Assembly: GCA_031282485.1 (NCBI GenBank)
Contig: JAITDQ010000118.1
Coordinates: 1 to 13,259, forward strand
Source: Tannerella sp.
GTDB lineage: Bacteria; Bacteroidota; Bacteroidia; Bacteroidales; Tannerellaceae
Direction of reading: 5' to 3'
Length of the DNA stretch: 13,259 nucleotides
Shown here: positions 12,868-13,259 of the stretch, in pieces
Numbering within the stretch: position 1 is the first letter of the stretch
How the letters are laid out: each line of letters opens with the position of its first letter
Notes under the pieces: generated by a model
Databases searched by the model: none
The model's input: the letters and a program-made list of their open reading frames with translations, nothing else
What the model was told of the DNA's origin: nothing
Made by a program: the position numbers and the translations under genes

Positions 12868-13259
12868 ATGTTTTATACAAGAATTAATAAAATCAAAATC
12901 TTCAACAATCGCGAAGGCTTTTTGGGACTGTTCAACCGGAGCGCCGAACTGCGCATATACAGTTATGTATTGAATCCGGCCGGAACGGCTGGGCATTACC
13001 CTGAAAGCGACAGAACATACCGCCCGCTCTCCATTTCCGACCTGCTCCATCTTGACGAAAAACAGCGCGAGGAAAGACTGCTCGAACAGGTTATCGCCGA
13101 AGCCGGACTGCTCGCCCAAAGCCGGTTTCTTGAGGTCAATGGCGTGAAAGACAACCAGACGCTGCTGTTCGGCGATTCCGGCTTAGTCATCTACTCAAGC
13201 GACCATATCCCCTCCGAACTCGACATCCGCCTCTGGGTAATCGAATCGGACACCGACAT
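12868..13259 (+). CDS. uncharacterised protein, N-terminal 130 residues (3' end outside window)
   Basis: The frame opens with ATG at 12868 and stays open to the end of the window. The visible part starts MFYTRINKIKIFNNREGFLGLFNRS, then AELRIYSYVLN, a charged helical segment (about 55-80: SISDLLHLDEKQREERLLEQVIAEAG), then beta-like stretches FLEVNGVKDNQTLLFGDSGLVIYSS and LDIRLWVIESDTD. No signal peptide, membrane segment or catalytic motif is evident. I do not recognise the family. The pattern of short beta strands with an inserted helix could fit a C2-like or other beta-sandwich fold, but that is speculation. Codon use is like that of the upstream unknown gene, which it follows in the same direction after the palindrome and the 11-bp repeats; the two may form one transcription unit. 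Confidence 0.75.
   Translation, partial: MFYTRINKIKIFNNREGFLGLFNRSAELRIYSYVLNPAGTAGHYPESDRTYRPLSISDLLHLDEKQREERLLEQVIAEAGLLAQSRFLEVNGVKDNQTLLFGDSGLVIYSSDHIPSELDIRLWVIESDTD

Overview
The window looks like a chromosomal segment of a Bacteroidota bacterium, most likely order Bacteroidales. Three things point there: the protein relatives (a Bacteroidales-type LolC/E permease N-terminus, a Bacteroidota-style pyruvate kinase, a ZnuC ending in the 'HG..PHRVL' pattern), the lack of strong Shine-Dalgarno sequences before most starts, and several matches to the Bacteroidota promoter pattern (-33 TTTG, about 20 bp, -7 TAnnTTTG). No rRNA, tRNA, CRISPR array or complete insertion sequence was seen.

Layout. 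At 1-420 (+) is the 3' end of a gene whose product finishes in a long heptad-repeat coiled coil. It is possibly a Rpn/PD-(D/E)XK 'putative transposase' family member. From 8088 down to 521 (-) runs a compact housekeeping operon: aroQ, pyk, an O-methyltransferase, a secreted TlpA-like thioredoxin, rbfA, a LolC/E-type permease fused in frame to a ZnuA-type zinc-binding lipoprotein, a ZnuC-type ATPase, and an NAD-dependent epimerase. xerD (8318-9256, +) diverges from aroQ and converges on hflX (10415-9192, -), with a 65-bp overlap of coding tails. dinB (11597-10530, -) lies upstream of hflX. A 532-bp non-coding region follows. It carries a sigma-54-type promoter, a structured leader and a strong intrinsic terminator. 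After it come two unrecognised genes (12130-12690, and 12868 to the window end), separated by a perfect 28-bp palindrome and 11-bp tandem repeats.

How the genes work together. The big minus-strand operon mixes central metabolism (shikimate, glycolysis), ribosome maturation (rbfA), envelope biogenesis (lipoprotein-release permease, periplasmic thioredoxin) and metal uptake. It is conserved-style housekeeping rather than one pathway. xerD (chromosome dimer resolution), hflX (ribosome rescue GTPase) and dinB (translesion polymerase) are genome and translation maintenance genes.

Most notable points: (1) the LolC/E::ZnuA fusion with a preserved internal lipobox; (2) a 48-bp, about 83% identical inverted repeat containing the promoters of xerD and hflX, placed symmetrically around that overlapping convergent pair; (3) the sigma-54 promoter, leader, terminator and unknown-gene module at 11890-13259, the best candidate for an undescribed regulated system.
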